A stretch of 64,000 bases of DNA from Thomasclavelia sp047249845 (GCF_047249845.1 NZ_JBKTWO010000004.1:1-64000), one strand, 5' to 3'; shown: positions 26,965 to 35,893, counted from the first letter of the stretch. The notes: generated by a model from the letters alone, not told the origin. A program made the numbers and translations.

Positions 26965-28506
26965 TTAAATGTATAATTCTTTTTTATCAACAATCTCTTC
27001 AATTAATTCTTTTTCCTTTTTAAATATATTTTTATTCACTGTAACTTTTTTAGCTTTTAGACATCCTAAATTGGCTAATGTCCAAAGAAAAGGTAATTCA
27101 ATCATTGAAGGCCTAAGTTTATTGTTTTTAGAAACAATAGTTGTAACATCAAAACCATAAGATGCTATTGCAAACATTGTATATCCTTCAAAAATATCTT
27201 CTATACTAGCTTCAAAGCCAATCATTTTTTTCACAAATACTCTTGTTTCTTCAACGTATGCCATCGTTTTAGTAACATTTAATGCATTATGTTCCATCAA
27301 ATATTCATTTAAAACATCTATATCTGGTTTAAACAACATTGGATAATCATTTTGTAATAAGTCACATTGACTTAAAATAATACAGGCAGGAAGCTTTTTT
27401 GAATATAGATTATTTAATGTTGTAATCAGATTAGATAATTGATCATTATTATCTTTTTTTAATATCGGGTTATTTTTATTATGATAGCGGTTAATGATCA
27501 TTGCCGGTTCTATAAAATACCAAAGCATATCAGCACTTTTTAAAATATGTCGTTTTTCACCAATAAGATCCTGGGCTTCATCACTATCAAGAGCATAGAT
27601 TTCACCAGGTATATCAACAAATACAAAATTAAAATCTTTTTTATTAATCTTTACAGAAATATATACAAGAGATGTTTTGTCCAACTCTTTTATTTCTGTT
27701 TTACTGATTGCTTTACCGCTTTCATAATCATTAATGATATGATCATAAATATTATTTTGATTATCGTCTGTCAGTGAAATTGAAATAAAGTCATTATCAT
27801 TATATTTTTTTAACTGATGAAGTAACGAAGCTATGTATACGGTTTTACCAGTTTGAGGTAAACCTGCTAACCCAATAATAAATTCATGATGATAACCAGC
27901 TTGGTGATCAAATCTTTGCGCACAATTAGGACAAACACGCTCATATTCTTCAAATAGCTCATCATTGATCATATATCTAATGCCAATAGGAATTTCATTA
28001 CCAAGGTCATCACGGTCAAAAATAAACTGGAACGGTACACTTGTAATAACGTCATTTACATGGTAATTGGACAAGGTGTTGATCAGTATTTCAATTTCGT
28101 TCATTTTTTCATTTGGTATTTTATGGTTTGATGATATAGTTTCATAAATATTATTATATAACTGAGTATTTCGCTGACTATTTTTCATTTCTGTAAATGT
28201 AGTAGGTTTCATTAAAAATTCTAATTGTTTGATTACTTGCCCTACCGTTAAAAATAGTTCACTTGTTTTATTATGATCAAGTTTAAAGCGCAGTTCCTGG
28301 CAAACATCACGAATCGTATAATAAAATTTTAAATCTAAATTTACTAGTGGTTTCCATATATTATTTTCTTGCTGTTTAATTACTCTACCAAAGATCTTAC
28401 TGAAGTTGAAAGCAACTAAATCAGCACTAGTATCTTCTCCACATTTAGTACAATACATTTTATTATATTTAATTTGTCTTATTTTACCCATATCGTTCAA
28501 CCCCAT
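26965..28506 (-). CDS. TRAFAC-type P-loop GTPase with split zinc ribbon (GTPase A)
   Basis: The 513-residue first gene of the operon mirrors GTPase B: CTKC at 19-22, CPNC at 192-195 with an inserted helical domain, P-loop GLPQTGKT at 215-222, G3 segment FVFVDIPGE at about 294-302, and a weak G4 (LSQCD). The two GTPases share order and spacing of all elements and probably form a heterodimer or antagonistic pair. The start is uncertain: the ATG at 28506 has no strong ribosome binding site, and the next ATG at 28491 is an alternative. A TATAAT lies at about 28532-28537 on this strand. Confidence 0.8.
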   Translation of the reverse strand: MGLNDMGKIRQIKYNKMYCTKCGEDTSADLVAFNFSKIFGRVIKQQENNIWKPLVNLDLKFYYTIRDVCQELRFKLDHNKTSELFLTVGQVIKQLEFLMKPTTFTEMKNSQRNTQLYNNIYETISSNHKIPNEKMNEIEILINTLSNYHVNDVITSVPFQFIFDRDDLGNEIPIGIRYMINDELFEEYERVCPNCAQRFDHQAGYHHEFIIGLAGLPQTGKTVYIASLLHQLKKYNDNDFISISLTDDNQNNIYDHIINDYESGKAISKTEIKELDKTSLVYISVKINKKDFNFVFVDIPGEIYALDSDEAQDLIGEKRHILKSADMLWYFIEPAMIINRYHNKNNPILKKDNNDQLSNLITTLNNLYSKKLPACIILSQCDLLQNDYPMLFKPDIDVLNEYLMEHNALNVTKTMAYVEETRVFVKKMIGFEASIEDIFEGYTMFAIASYGFDVTTIVSKNNKLRPSMIELPFLWTLANLGCLKAKKVTVNKNIFKKEKELIEEIVDKKELYI

Positions 28507-28968
28507 CTTAATGCTTATAAAATATATCTATATTATATCATAGCCCCGTATTCAAGAATATCTTTTTATTGTTTTTTCATGGTTATTAGTCAAATATCTA
28601 CCATCAATAAAAGGCCTATATTCTATTGATTATTTTCTTATTTGCTTTCTTTAATTTAGTTTTTGCCCAATTTTCCAAGGCCTACTTAATGTTATTTATC
28701 AAAATAGTTTTTATTTCTAATTTTAAATTTGTAGCTGTTAATATTGTTTTTAGCAGTTCATCTTTAAAATATTGATACTTTCTAACAGTCCAACAGATAA
28801 TTACTTTTTTCTGTAATTTCTTTAAAATATTTAAAGAATTTTTTTATTTTAGTTATATGAGTTATTTTTATTACTGCTAAAACAGGAAACAAAAATATTC
28901 TATCTAAGTTTAATAGCTTTTTATGAATATGAAAATTGAAAAGATTTAATAACTCTATTATAGATATA
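28507..28968. other. Intergenic region with decayed coding fragments
   Basis: No intact gene. Minus-strand frames contain short protein-like stretches broken by stops (for example RKYQYFKDELLKTILTATN near 28.75 kb and IEYRPFIDGRYLTNNHEKT near 28.6 kb), which may be remains of a transposase. The intron relic ends at the right edge. The operon promoter probably lies in the first 60 bp. Confidence 0.4.
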
Positions 28969-30512
28969 ATCGAGTAGGAGAAAATAAATAAATTTCTTAT
29001 TTATTTTCGACCTCTCACACCACCGGGCAAGCCGTTCGGCACACGGCGGTTCAAATCTATTCTAAATATGTTTTAACTGATATTGCTCTAGTAGCAATAC
29101 TAGACCATTATATTTTAGTACTTCATTTCTTAATGCATACTGTACTGATATGCTCGTCGCTATCCTTGCATATCCTTTTCATGTATATGCTGTCGCTATT
29201 GCGTGATTCTTACTAACACCCAGTTTCATCATCATCTTGATTCTCTTTTGGGGTGTTTTCCATTGTTTCCATATGCACATTCTTATCCTAAATCGTAGCC
29301 AACTATCTATTTGCTTACACTTCATTTTGAAATTTCCTATCCTATAGTAGTTTACCCATCCTATTATCATATTGACTTTTAGTCCTAGTTTGTTTTCTAT
29401 AAACTTTGATACGTTCCTCATAACTCTATCCGCTGCTTTTGATGAATGCACCAATATAATACTGTCATTTGCATATCTTACAAACTTAAGTCCTCTTGTT
29501 TCTAGTTCCTTATCTAGTTCATTAAGCACTACGTTACTTAGTAGTGGCGATAAACTTCCTCCCTGAGGTGTCCCTATGACAGATTCCTTATATTCATTAT
29601 CTATCATGATTCCACTCACCAAAAATTTCCTTATAAGTGATACGACTTCTCCATTTTTGACATTCTTCATATCCAAAGTGATAAGTTTGTCATGATGGAC
29701 ATTATCAAAGAACCTGCACTATTGCCTGTTGTATAAACTCTATCAATGACTGTTGGAATCCCTAAGTTTCTTGTTCCACCGTTGTCCTTGGGTATCTCTA
29801 TTCTTCTTACAGGACTTGGTTTGTACTTTCTTGTCCTTATTTCTTCCCTTATGATATCTAGATTTTCTTCAAGATATCCTTTAAGTTCACTAATAGTCAT
29901 ACCATCAATACCAGGTGCTCCTTTATTTCTTTTGACCTGTTTATATGCTTACATAATGTTTTCTTCACTAAGCATATTTTCTAATAATGTGTTATCAGTT
30001 TTCAATATTCGTTACCTCCATTTCTTTGCTTATTCATGCACTAACTTTGCATTTTCATCCGTTCTTTGTCTACTCATGGCACTAGTTTTCCTCATATTCC
30101 AAGATCATACATGAATACAAATTCAATTTTAATAACTGATAGATTTGTTCAGTCCTTCACTCCATTACCATTACAGTAACTTCCTTGCTACTACGACCTC
30201 GGCTGACTTCTTGTGATTCGCTGCTACTAGGATATCATTATCCATCACAAGACCTCCCGGGATAAGGTCATATCTCTTTCCCTCCATATTTACATATAAC
30301 AGTCCTATTCCGCAACCTCTTATGACTTTGTGTTGTTTTGCACACTCGTCCCCGTTATATGCCTGATATGATTCGTGTTCCTCGGACCGGAGTTTTGCCT
30401 CCATCTTCTTTCAAATTCCACCTCACGATGGACACCCTTGATATTGGCTAGTGGTTGGCAGTTGCGACGTCGCCCCCACAGTGGACTTTCACCACCTAGA
30501 TATATGCCAGCA
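28969..30512 (-). mobile_element. Decayed group II intron
   Basis: On the minus strand the 5' part carries domain I sequence (GTGGTGAAAGTCCACTGTGG, AACTGCCAACCACTAGCC). A broken reverse-transcriptase gene follows, and the 3' part has a recognisable domain V (29016-29052, GAACCGCC ... GGTGGTGTGAGAGG) and domain VI hairpin ending CTCCTACTCGAT at 28969. The element is about 1.5 kb, shorter than intact introns of 1.9 kb or more because of internal deletions. Its 5' edge lies just after a terminator hairpin (30521-30548) on the same strand, the preferred site of class C introns. Confidence 0.8.
29179..30077 (-). pseudogene. ltrA: Broken group II intron reverse transcriptase/maturase
   Basis: Fragments of an LtrA-type protein: AYKQVKRNKGAPGIDGMTI after an internal stop, then YKPSPVRRIEIPKDNGGTRN up to DRV. 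An extra T shifts the frame (the old frame reads IQQAIVQVL), and a deletion joins this to DNVHHDKLITLDMKN. The rest of the palm follows, GTPQGGSLSPLLSN. The catalytic YADD motif has become YAND. A second deletion runs from KLGLKVN to IIGWVNYY. Only the end of domain X is left. It cannot be functional. Confidence 0.85.
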
Positions 30513-30550
30513 TACAAAAAGACTAAGAATTAGGTACTATTCTTAGTCAT
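30513..30550 (-). terminator. Terminator of the toxin cassette
   Basis: Stem GACTAAGAAT / ATTCTTAGTC (30521-30548) followed on the minus strand by five Ts; the intron relic begins immediately after. Confidence 0.75.
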
Positions 30551-30637
30551 CTATAATATTTTAAATATACGTGCAATGCTCATAACTTTATTATATCTTT
30601 CTAGAGTTCTAAATTATCAAAAACACTTAAAATATAC

Positions 30638-30928
30638 TCATTTTAATATTTTTCTTCTATATTTTGATTCCTCTTTATCTTTCCATTCTTTAAAAACTTC
30701 TAACATTCTAACTTCTTCTTCATCACTATAACCTAAAAAAAGTATAGAATCAATATTCTCTTCATTAAAATATATCATACCTTTCATACTAAATCCACTA
30801 GGATATCTACATCCAACATAGTCATAAAGGTATTCTTCATCATTTAATTTTAAAATTGCATTTCTTCCTATGATCATTACTTTTTGCGTACCACCCTTTA
30901 AATACAAAATAGTTCCTAAAGTATTCAT
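30638..30928 (-). CDS. DUF4176 protein of the type VII toxin cassette
   Basis: A 96-residue protein starting MNTLGTILYLKGGTQKVMII, with YDYVGCRYPSGF and a C-terminal LGYSDEEE, the pattern of DUF4176 proteins that accompany LXG/type VII toxins in Bacillota. Its exact role is not established. The start at 30928 follows AAGGGAGAG; the longer frame overlaps the upstream gene. It is the last gene of the six-gene cassette, 4 bp after the membrane protein. Confidence 0.75.
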   Translation of the reverse strand: MNTLGTILYLKGGTQKVMIIGRNAILKLNDEEYLYDYVGCRYPSGFSMKGMIYFNEENIDSILFLGYSDEEEVRMLEVFKEWKDKEESKYRRKILK

Positions 30929-30932
30929 ATCA

Positions 30933-31574
30933 TTAATCTCTCCCTTTAATTGATTTAATGTTATAATTTTTTGGTAAAATAGATGATGTACCAAAAACTA
31001 TATACGAAAACAAAAATACTGCTAATAATCCAAATGGGTTAGATTGGATAACAGCAAAATAAAAACCGCCTCCAATAAATAACAATACACATACAAATAA
31101 AGCCAAAATCATTTTAAAAAAATATATAAACTTATCTATTTTACTAGAAAATTCAATTTTTATTTCTGTATCAAATACTATTTCACCTAAAAGTTTTGCT
31201 AATTCTTGTTTATCTTTTCTTTTATTTATTAAACACAAGATAAACCCCATTATTAAAAATATAAAAAACAAAATAAAATTAATTTCACTTGCAATATTCC
31301 ATTTAATATTTAATATTTGTTCTCCAAAAATCGAAGCTAAAAAAGCACTAATTAATATTGTCATAAATAAATTTTTGTTCACAGAACCATCAATAAATTT
31401 ATCATTTTCTAATATACATAATTCACGATTATTTAATTGATGACTTTTTTTAGAAAAAAACCACATTAATACAGATGTATATCCATTTAAAAAACCACTT
31501 CGTAAATCCACCAAATAATAATTATCTTTTTCTTGCGTTAAACAATACCGTTGTTTTTTGCTATATTTTAACAT
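30933..31574 (-). CDS. DUF443-like membrane protein, candidate immunity protein
   Basis: The 213-residue protein starts KKQRYCLTQEKDNYYLVDL, the N-terminal pattern of DUF443 proteins, and has four or five transmembrane helices (about 68-85, 90-108, 150-170, 178-195). In Staphylococcus aureus DUF443 proteins (TsaI) protect against the membrane-depolarising type VII toxin TspA. Here the gene lies 12 bp downstream of a glycine-zipper toxin candidate. Immunity is therefore the best guess; family membership was judged by pattern only. Confidence 0.6.
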   Translation of the reverse strand: MLKYSKKQRYCLTQEKDNYYLVDLRSGFLNGYTSVLMWFFSKKSHQLNNRELCILENDKFIDGSVNKNLFMTILISAFLASIFGEQILNIKWNIASEINFILFFIFLIMGFILCLINKRKDKQELAKLLGEIVFDTEIKIEFSSKIDKFIYFFKMILALFVCVLLFIGGGFYFAVIQSNPFGLLAVFLFSYIVFGTSSILPKNYNIKSIKGRD

Positions 31575-31586
31575 TTTCTCTCTCCC

Positions 31587-32828
31587 TTAATCAAATGGAT
31601 TTATGAACGATACAAAATCGCTCACACCCTCTCCAATATCTGACAACTTCTCACCACACCAGTCTAATCCTTCTTCAATTCCTTCGCCAATATCTGATAA
31701 TCTCTCGCCACACCAATCAATAGAAGAATCAATAAAAGAGCCAGCTTCATCAAGAAAACTTCTAAGACCTAAAAAATCATTATCATAAATCAGATCATAA
31801 ACCCCTGTTGCAAAAACACTTCCTACAAAACCAATTCCAATTGCTGCCCAGCCAACAGGCCCTCCTGCAATGGCTACAGCTGCTGCAGCTCCTCCAATTC
31901 CAGCACCTAACGAGCCTAAATTATGTGTGATTCCTTGTCCAATTGTTTTTCCATCATTTGTGACATCATCCCATGTTCCCAAACCTACTGATGCAAAACC
32001 TAAAAAAAGTCCGAATCCTTTTGAAAATTTAATAATTGATGATCCTGCGTCTTTTAATTTCCCTGATAAAATTAGTCCATTACCTATATTGCTATTATTG
32101 TACATCAGAAAAGAAGCTGCTCCTTCTGGCCCTTCAATAATAAATGGTTTTAATAAATCATCTATCACTTTGCCCATAGTCATTATTTGGATTCCAGATT
32201 GCTTAATTAAATCATTTATAACGCCTAATCCATCCTCTACCGAATTATAATATTGGTTTATATAATTCGTTATATTATTAATTACATTAGGAGGAACAGG
32301 TTTATCTGGATACAACTTTGCTAAATAAATAAAAGCTTGTATATCCAACTCTGATAAATCCTTTTTGGTTCCTAATTTATCCATTATTTCATTAAAATCA
32401 TCTGTACCAAAAAGAATTTTTAACTTTTCGTTATAAAACAATTCATCCCTTTTTATAATAAATGATTTTAATAAAGTTGTTTCAACACCAATATGAGTTG
32501 GTGAAATAATTGATATTAATGTATTTATATTTGAATTATGATTTTCAATTATATCATAGAGTTTATTAAAGACTTTTGAATACGAACAATCTATTTTATC
32601 TACATTTTTTAAAATTTGGTTTAATTTATATTCTCCAATGTTATGTTTATCCATCATTGTTTCATGATAATGATTTAAATCCTTTATATTATCTTTAATA
32701 TTTAATTCTTCTGTTAAAAAGGTATCATCAAACCAATCAAATAAATTCCATGTATCATTTGTATTTTTAGCTATACCTCTTAAATTATCCAATGATGATT
32801 GAGAAAAGTCTCTTATTATCCCTTTCAT
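31587..32828 (-). CDS. Putative type VII secreted toxin with glycine-zipper membrane region
   Basis: The 413-residue protein has a helical N-terminal region of about 240 residues in the position of an LXG-type targeting domain. A hydrophobic glycine zipper follows (about 305-345, GAGIGGAAAAVAIAGGPVGW and IGIGFVGSVFATGVYDL), and the tail has two copies of a 20-residue unit DWCGE(R/K)LSDIGEG. There is no signal peptide. Genes for small helical partners precede it and a multi-pass DUF443-like protein follows, the arrangement of TspA-like membrane-damaging toxins. No core secretion gene (EssC etc.) is in the window. Confidence 0.65.
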   Translation of the reverse strand: MKGIIRDFSQSSLDNLRGIAKNTNDTWNLFDWFDDTFLTEELNIKDNIKDLNHYHETMMDKHNIGEYKLNQILKNVDKIDCSYSKVFNKLYDIIENHNSNINTLISIISPTHIGVETTLLKSFIIKRDELFYNEKLKILFGTDDFNEIMDKLGTKKDLSELDIQAFIYLAKLYPDKPVPPNVINNITNYINQYYNSVEDGLGVINDLIKQSGIQIMTMGKVIDDLLKPFIIEGPEGAASFLMYNNSNIGNGLILSGKLKDAGSSIIKFSKGFGLFLGFASVGLGTWDDVTNDGKTIGQGITHNLGSLGAGIGGAAAAVAIAGGPVGWAAIGIGFVGSVFATGVYDLIYDNDFLGLRSFLDEAGSFIDSSIDWCGERLSDIGEGIEEGLDWCGEKLSDIGEGVSDFVSFINPFD

Positions 32829-32841
32829 TTGTTTGCTCTCC

Positions 32842-33114
32842 CTATTTCAATGATGCTGCATATGATTCATCAAATTCTAAAAAGCTTCTTTTTGACTGTT
32901 GAACAAATTTTAAAGTTTCGTCAATTAAGTTTGTTAATGATTGGTCAACAGAGCTCAATAATTCAATTAATTTTTTTTCAGAATCAATAGCAAATCCTTT
33001 AGAAATTTGTAAAGATAGTTTATTTAAATCAAACTTTTCATCTTTTAATTTATTTAAACAATCAATAATATTATTTAATTCATCTTGATTTACTTTAATA
33101 TGTACAGTAGACAT
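32842..33114 (-). CDS. YwqI/DUF5344-like small helical type VII partner
   Basis: A 90-residue all-helical protein, MSTVHIKVNQDELNNIIDCL, ending with FLEFDESYAASL, the DE-xx-A tail seen in YwqI-type proteins. The strong AGGAGGGG site before 33114 fixes the start. It is encoded 13 bp before the toxin and most likely forms the helical targeting complex with it. Confidence 0.65.
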   Translation of the reverse strand: MSTVHIKVNQDELNNIIDCLNKLKDEKFDLNKLSLQISKGFAIDSEKKLIELLSSVDQSLTNLIDETLKFVQQSKRSFLEFDESYAASLK

Positions 33115-33124
33115 GTTTCCCCTC

Positions 33125-33421
33125 CTAAAATAAGCAATCATCTGCAATATCTAAATCTTCTATTAATTTTATATTACTTTTAGTAATTGTATCTTTTAAT
33201 TGTGCTATTTCAACATTTAACTTATTGGCACTTTCAATATAAATTTCCAGATTATCATGAACCACCCCTGAAGGAATTCCTTTTGATGCTAAAGAATCAA
33301 TAATACTAATATACTCTTTTAATTTATTTGTGTAATATTCAAAATAACTAATAATATTTTGATTTAATTGATTAAGCTCATCATCAGAAATAACTATATC
33401 TCTCCCTAAATCAATAGACAT
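33125..33421 (-). CDS. Small helical WXG100-like partner protein
   Basis: A 98-residue helical protein starting MSIDLGRDIVISDDELNQLN, with GAGGGGG ten bases upstream. It resembles LXG-associated alpha-helical proteins in size, helix content and position, though it lacks a clear WXG motif. It probably pairs with the toxin's N-terminal domain during secretion. Confidence 0.6.
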   Translation of the reverse strand: MSIDLGRDIVISDDELNQLNQNIISYFEYYTNKLKEYISIIDSLASKGIPSGVVHDNLEIYIESANKLNVEIAQLKDTITKSNIKLIEDLDIADDCLF

Positions 33422-33435
33422 ATCAATACACCCCC

Positions 33436-33864
33436 TCACATATTAAAATTTATTATTCTTAATTGATATTCCAATTCAGATACCTTGTTTTTTAAATAAT
33501 TAATTTCTCTTTTATTATCATTAATCTCATCTTGTATATTTTCTACTTTTCTAGTTATTTTATTTTGCATTAAACATATACTTTGAACTGCCTTTTTCGA
33601 TTCCTTACCATTTATTGTTTCAATTATACTTTCTGACAATCTTTTAGCAAATTTAAAATTGGGAATTGTTTCACCGATTTTTTTTGCTTGAATATTTTTT
33701 TGGTAATTATACTCATTATATCTATTTTCAACCATATTATAGTTTTGCTTAAGCACGTATAATTCATTAAGTTTATTTTCTAATTTATTATTTTGAGATT
33801 GCAAAAAGTAAATTCTATCATAACAATTATTTATTTCTTGCCGAATTTTATAATAATTACTCAT
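33436..33864 (-). CDS. YwqH/DUF5082-like coiled-coil protein
   Basis: A 142-residue coiled-coil protein, MSNYYKIRQEINNCYDRIYF, with heptads at both ends and a short central segment. First gene of the toxin cassette; in Bacillus subtilis ywqH-ywqI-ywqJ the first gene encodes the same kind of protein. It presumably acts as chaperone or targeting partner. An AGAAGGGAGAAATTAG site precedes the ATG. Confidence 0.6.
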   Translation of the reverse strand: MSNYYKIRQEINNCYDRIYFLQSQNNKLENKLNELYVLKQNYNMVENRYNEYNYQKNIQAKKIGETIPNFKFAKRLSESIIETINGKESKKAVQSICLMQNKITRKVENIQDEINDNKREINYLKNKVSELEYQLRIINFNM

Positions 33865-34116
33865 CTAATTTCTCCCTTCTAATTAAAAAATAAATATTTT
33901 AAAACATACTGTCTATTCATCTTAAATTATATACTTATTTTTTATAATAAACAATAAAGTACAAAATATAAAATATGGCTTATTTTTAATCTTATAACTA
34001 TTTTTCACCAATTTAATTCATGATAATCCTATAATATTTTTATAAATCATATAAATAAAATTTCTTTATTTTTCAACCAACTATAAATTTTCATTAATTA
34101 TAAATAAGATATATAT

Positions 34117-35157
34117 TTAAGCTTTAATCGCCCATCGCATTTTAGTTGATTTAGCCCGACTATTGATATGACATTCTTCTTTACTTGGTCTAATCACATT
34201 TCTTGCTACATCACTATAAATACCAAGATTTTTCATTTCCTTAAATGACTTTTTAACAAGTCGATCTTCACCTGAATGAAACGTTAGAATTGCTACTCTA
34301 CCACCTGGTTTAAGAATTGTAGGTAGTTTATCCATAAATTCTACTAGAACCTCAAATTCACTATTTACTTCTATTCGTAATGCTTGAAAGATTCTAGCTG
34401 CTGATTTTTTAACTGTTTCTTTTCTTTCTTTTATCGGAATAAAGGATAAGCTTTTTTCAATTATTTTATATAAATGAGTTGTTGTTGAAATTGTTTGTCC
34501 TGATTTTAAATAGGAATCAATGTTTTTTGCTATTTCTTTAGCATAGGGTTCATCAGAGTTTTCGATAAAAAGATGTTCTAATTGTTCTTTATTTAATTGC
34601 TTTAATCTAGTCGCTGCTGGAATTCCTTTTTGGGGATTTAATCTTAAATCTAAAGGACCTTCTTTTTTATATGAAAAGCCTCGTTCTGGATTGTCTATTT
34701 GCATTGAAGATACTCCTAAGTCAGCTAAAACAAAATCAAATAATCCTACTTCTTTTGATACAAGATCAATATCTTTAAAGTTACAATTTTTAATTGTTAA
34801 AACATCTTCACCATATCCTTTATTTAATAATCTTTGTTTAGTTTTCACACTTTCAATAGGATCAATATCTAAAGCATACATATGACCAGTATGATTCAAA
34901 CATTCAAGCATTTTTAAAGTATGTCCACCATATCCTAAAGTACAATCTAAACCAATCTGTCCTTCTTGAATATTTAAAAATTCTAGAATTTCATCAACCA
35001 TGATTGATAAGTGCATTCCTACTGGGGTACCGCCTTTTTTGATTACTTTTTCAATTGTTTCTGGATATAATTCGGGATTTAGTTCTTTATATTTTTCATT
35101 ATATTTTTTAGGATGAGTTCCTTTATATCTAACTCTTCTTTTATGTTTAGGTTCCAT
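34117..35157 (-). CDS. rsmH: RsmH-family 16S rRNA cytosine-N4 methyltransferase (orphan paralogue)
   Basis: The 346-residue enzyme has the SAM motif GLDCTLGYGGHT, the LADLGVSSMQIDNPERGFS segment, LDLRL and ALRIEVNSE, all diagnostic of RsmH/MraW, which makes N4-methylcytidine at position 1402 of 16S rRNA. Unlike the cell-division-cluster copy, it has a 35-50-residue basic N-terminal extension (KHKRRVRYKGTHPKKYNEKY) and stands alone, without mraZ or ftsL. It may be a second copy or the only, relocated one. Confidence 0.85.
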   Translation of the reverse strand: MEPKHKRRVRYKGTHPKKYNEKYKELNPELYPETIEKVIKKGGTPVGMHLSIMVDEILEFLNIQEGQIGLDCTLGYGGHTLKMLECLNHTGHMYALDIDPIESVKTKQRLLNKGYGEDVLTIKNCNFKDIDLVSKEVGLFDFVLADLGVSSMQIDNPERGFSYKKEGPLDLRLNPQKGIPAATRLKQLNKEQLEHLFIENSDEPYAKEIAKNIDSYLKSGQTISTTTHLYKIIEKSLSFIPIKERKETVKKSAARIFQALRIEVNSEFEVLVEFMDKLPTILKPGGRVAILTFHSGEDRLVKKSFKEMKNLGIYSDVARNVIRPSKEECHINSRAKSTKMRWAIKA

Positions 35158-35256
35158 TATTAGATTCCTTTCTTTTTAAGTCGTTATCTTATATTACCAT
35201 CATAAAATATTAATTGTCCACAGTTTAAAATCATTTATAAAGTATTTGAAATGTAA

Positions 35257-35787
35257 TTAATTATTTAATTTTTCTTTTACAGATATAATCCAGTCTTCAA
35301 TTGCCTGGGCTAAAATAAACTGTTGCTGTAAAACTGCTTTTCCAGTATCTGGAATTTCTATAATATTTTCTTTAAGATTTATATTTTCTTCTATGTATCC
35401 TTTCATCAATTTAATATTATTTTCAATATTTTCTAAACAAATTTTTTGTTCTTTCAATGAAAGGCTATTTAAATTAACTATTACTGCATTGAAATCTAAA
35501 AATATATTAATCGGCTGTAATGAGATTTTAAGCATTAATTTTTCAAACTCAACTTTACCTTCTGAAGTTAAAGAATAAACAGCTTTTTCTGCCATCTTTC
35601 CTTCTTTAACCATAGTACTTTTAATATAACCTTTTTCTTCTAATTGAATTACCTTTTTATATATTGAAGGAGTACTAATTTTCACCCATTTAGATATATT
35701 ACGATATTCTACTAATTTTTGAATATCATAAGCACTTAAAGATTCTTTTTCTAAAATACCTAATACAATTAAATCAATCGTTGTCAT
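35257..35787 (-). CDS. PadR-family transcriptional repressor
   Basis: The 176-residue protein has the PadR winged helix (IDLIVLGILEKESLSAYDI, then KEGKMAEKAVYSLT) and a C-terminal helical dimerisation domain. It is divergent from a MATE efflux gene, and three near-identical palindromes lie in the 148-bp gap, so it probably represses both genes until an effluxed compound binds it. Confidence 0.85.
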   Translation of the reverse strand: MTTIDLIVLGILEKESLSAYDIQKLVEYRNISKWVKISTPSIYKKVIQLEEKGYIKSTMVKEGKMAEKAVYSLTSEGKVEFEKLMLKISLQPINIFLDFNAVIVNLNSLSLKEQKICLENIENNIKLMKGYIEENINLKENIIEIPDTGKAVLQQQFILAQAIEDWIISVKEKLNN

Positions 35788-35810
35788 AAAATCATCCTTT
35801 CTAATAAATT

Positions 35811-35893
35811 ACTATAATTTATAGTAATTATATATTGACACATACTATAAATTATAGTATTATCAAGCAAGTACTATTACTATATTTTATAGT
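35811..35893. promoter_or_regulatory. Three PadR operators overlapping the MATE promoter
   Basis: Palindromes of the form ACTATA(A/T)(A/T)TTATAGT occur at 35811-35825, 35842-35860 (extended to ATACTATAAATTATAGTAT) and 35879-35893. A promoter TTGACA (35835-35840) with a 17-bp spacer and TATTAT (35858-35863) points to the MATE gene; the central palindrome fills its spacer. Confidence 0.75.

Noticed and set aside
28507..28968. IS256-type transposase remnant
   Set aside because: A few residues look transposase-like, but stops and frame changes leave no motif that can be named safely.
30171..30517. Overlapping short minus-strand open frames
   Set aside because: They lie in the structured domain I-IV RNA of the group II intron relic and match conserved intron RNA sequence, so they are not protein genes.
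31603..32250. Plus-strand frames antisense to the toxin gene
   Set aside because: They mirror the glycine/alanine-rich toxin codons and have no independent support.
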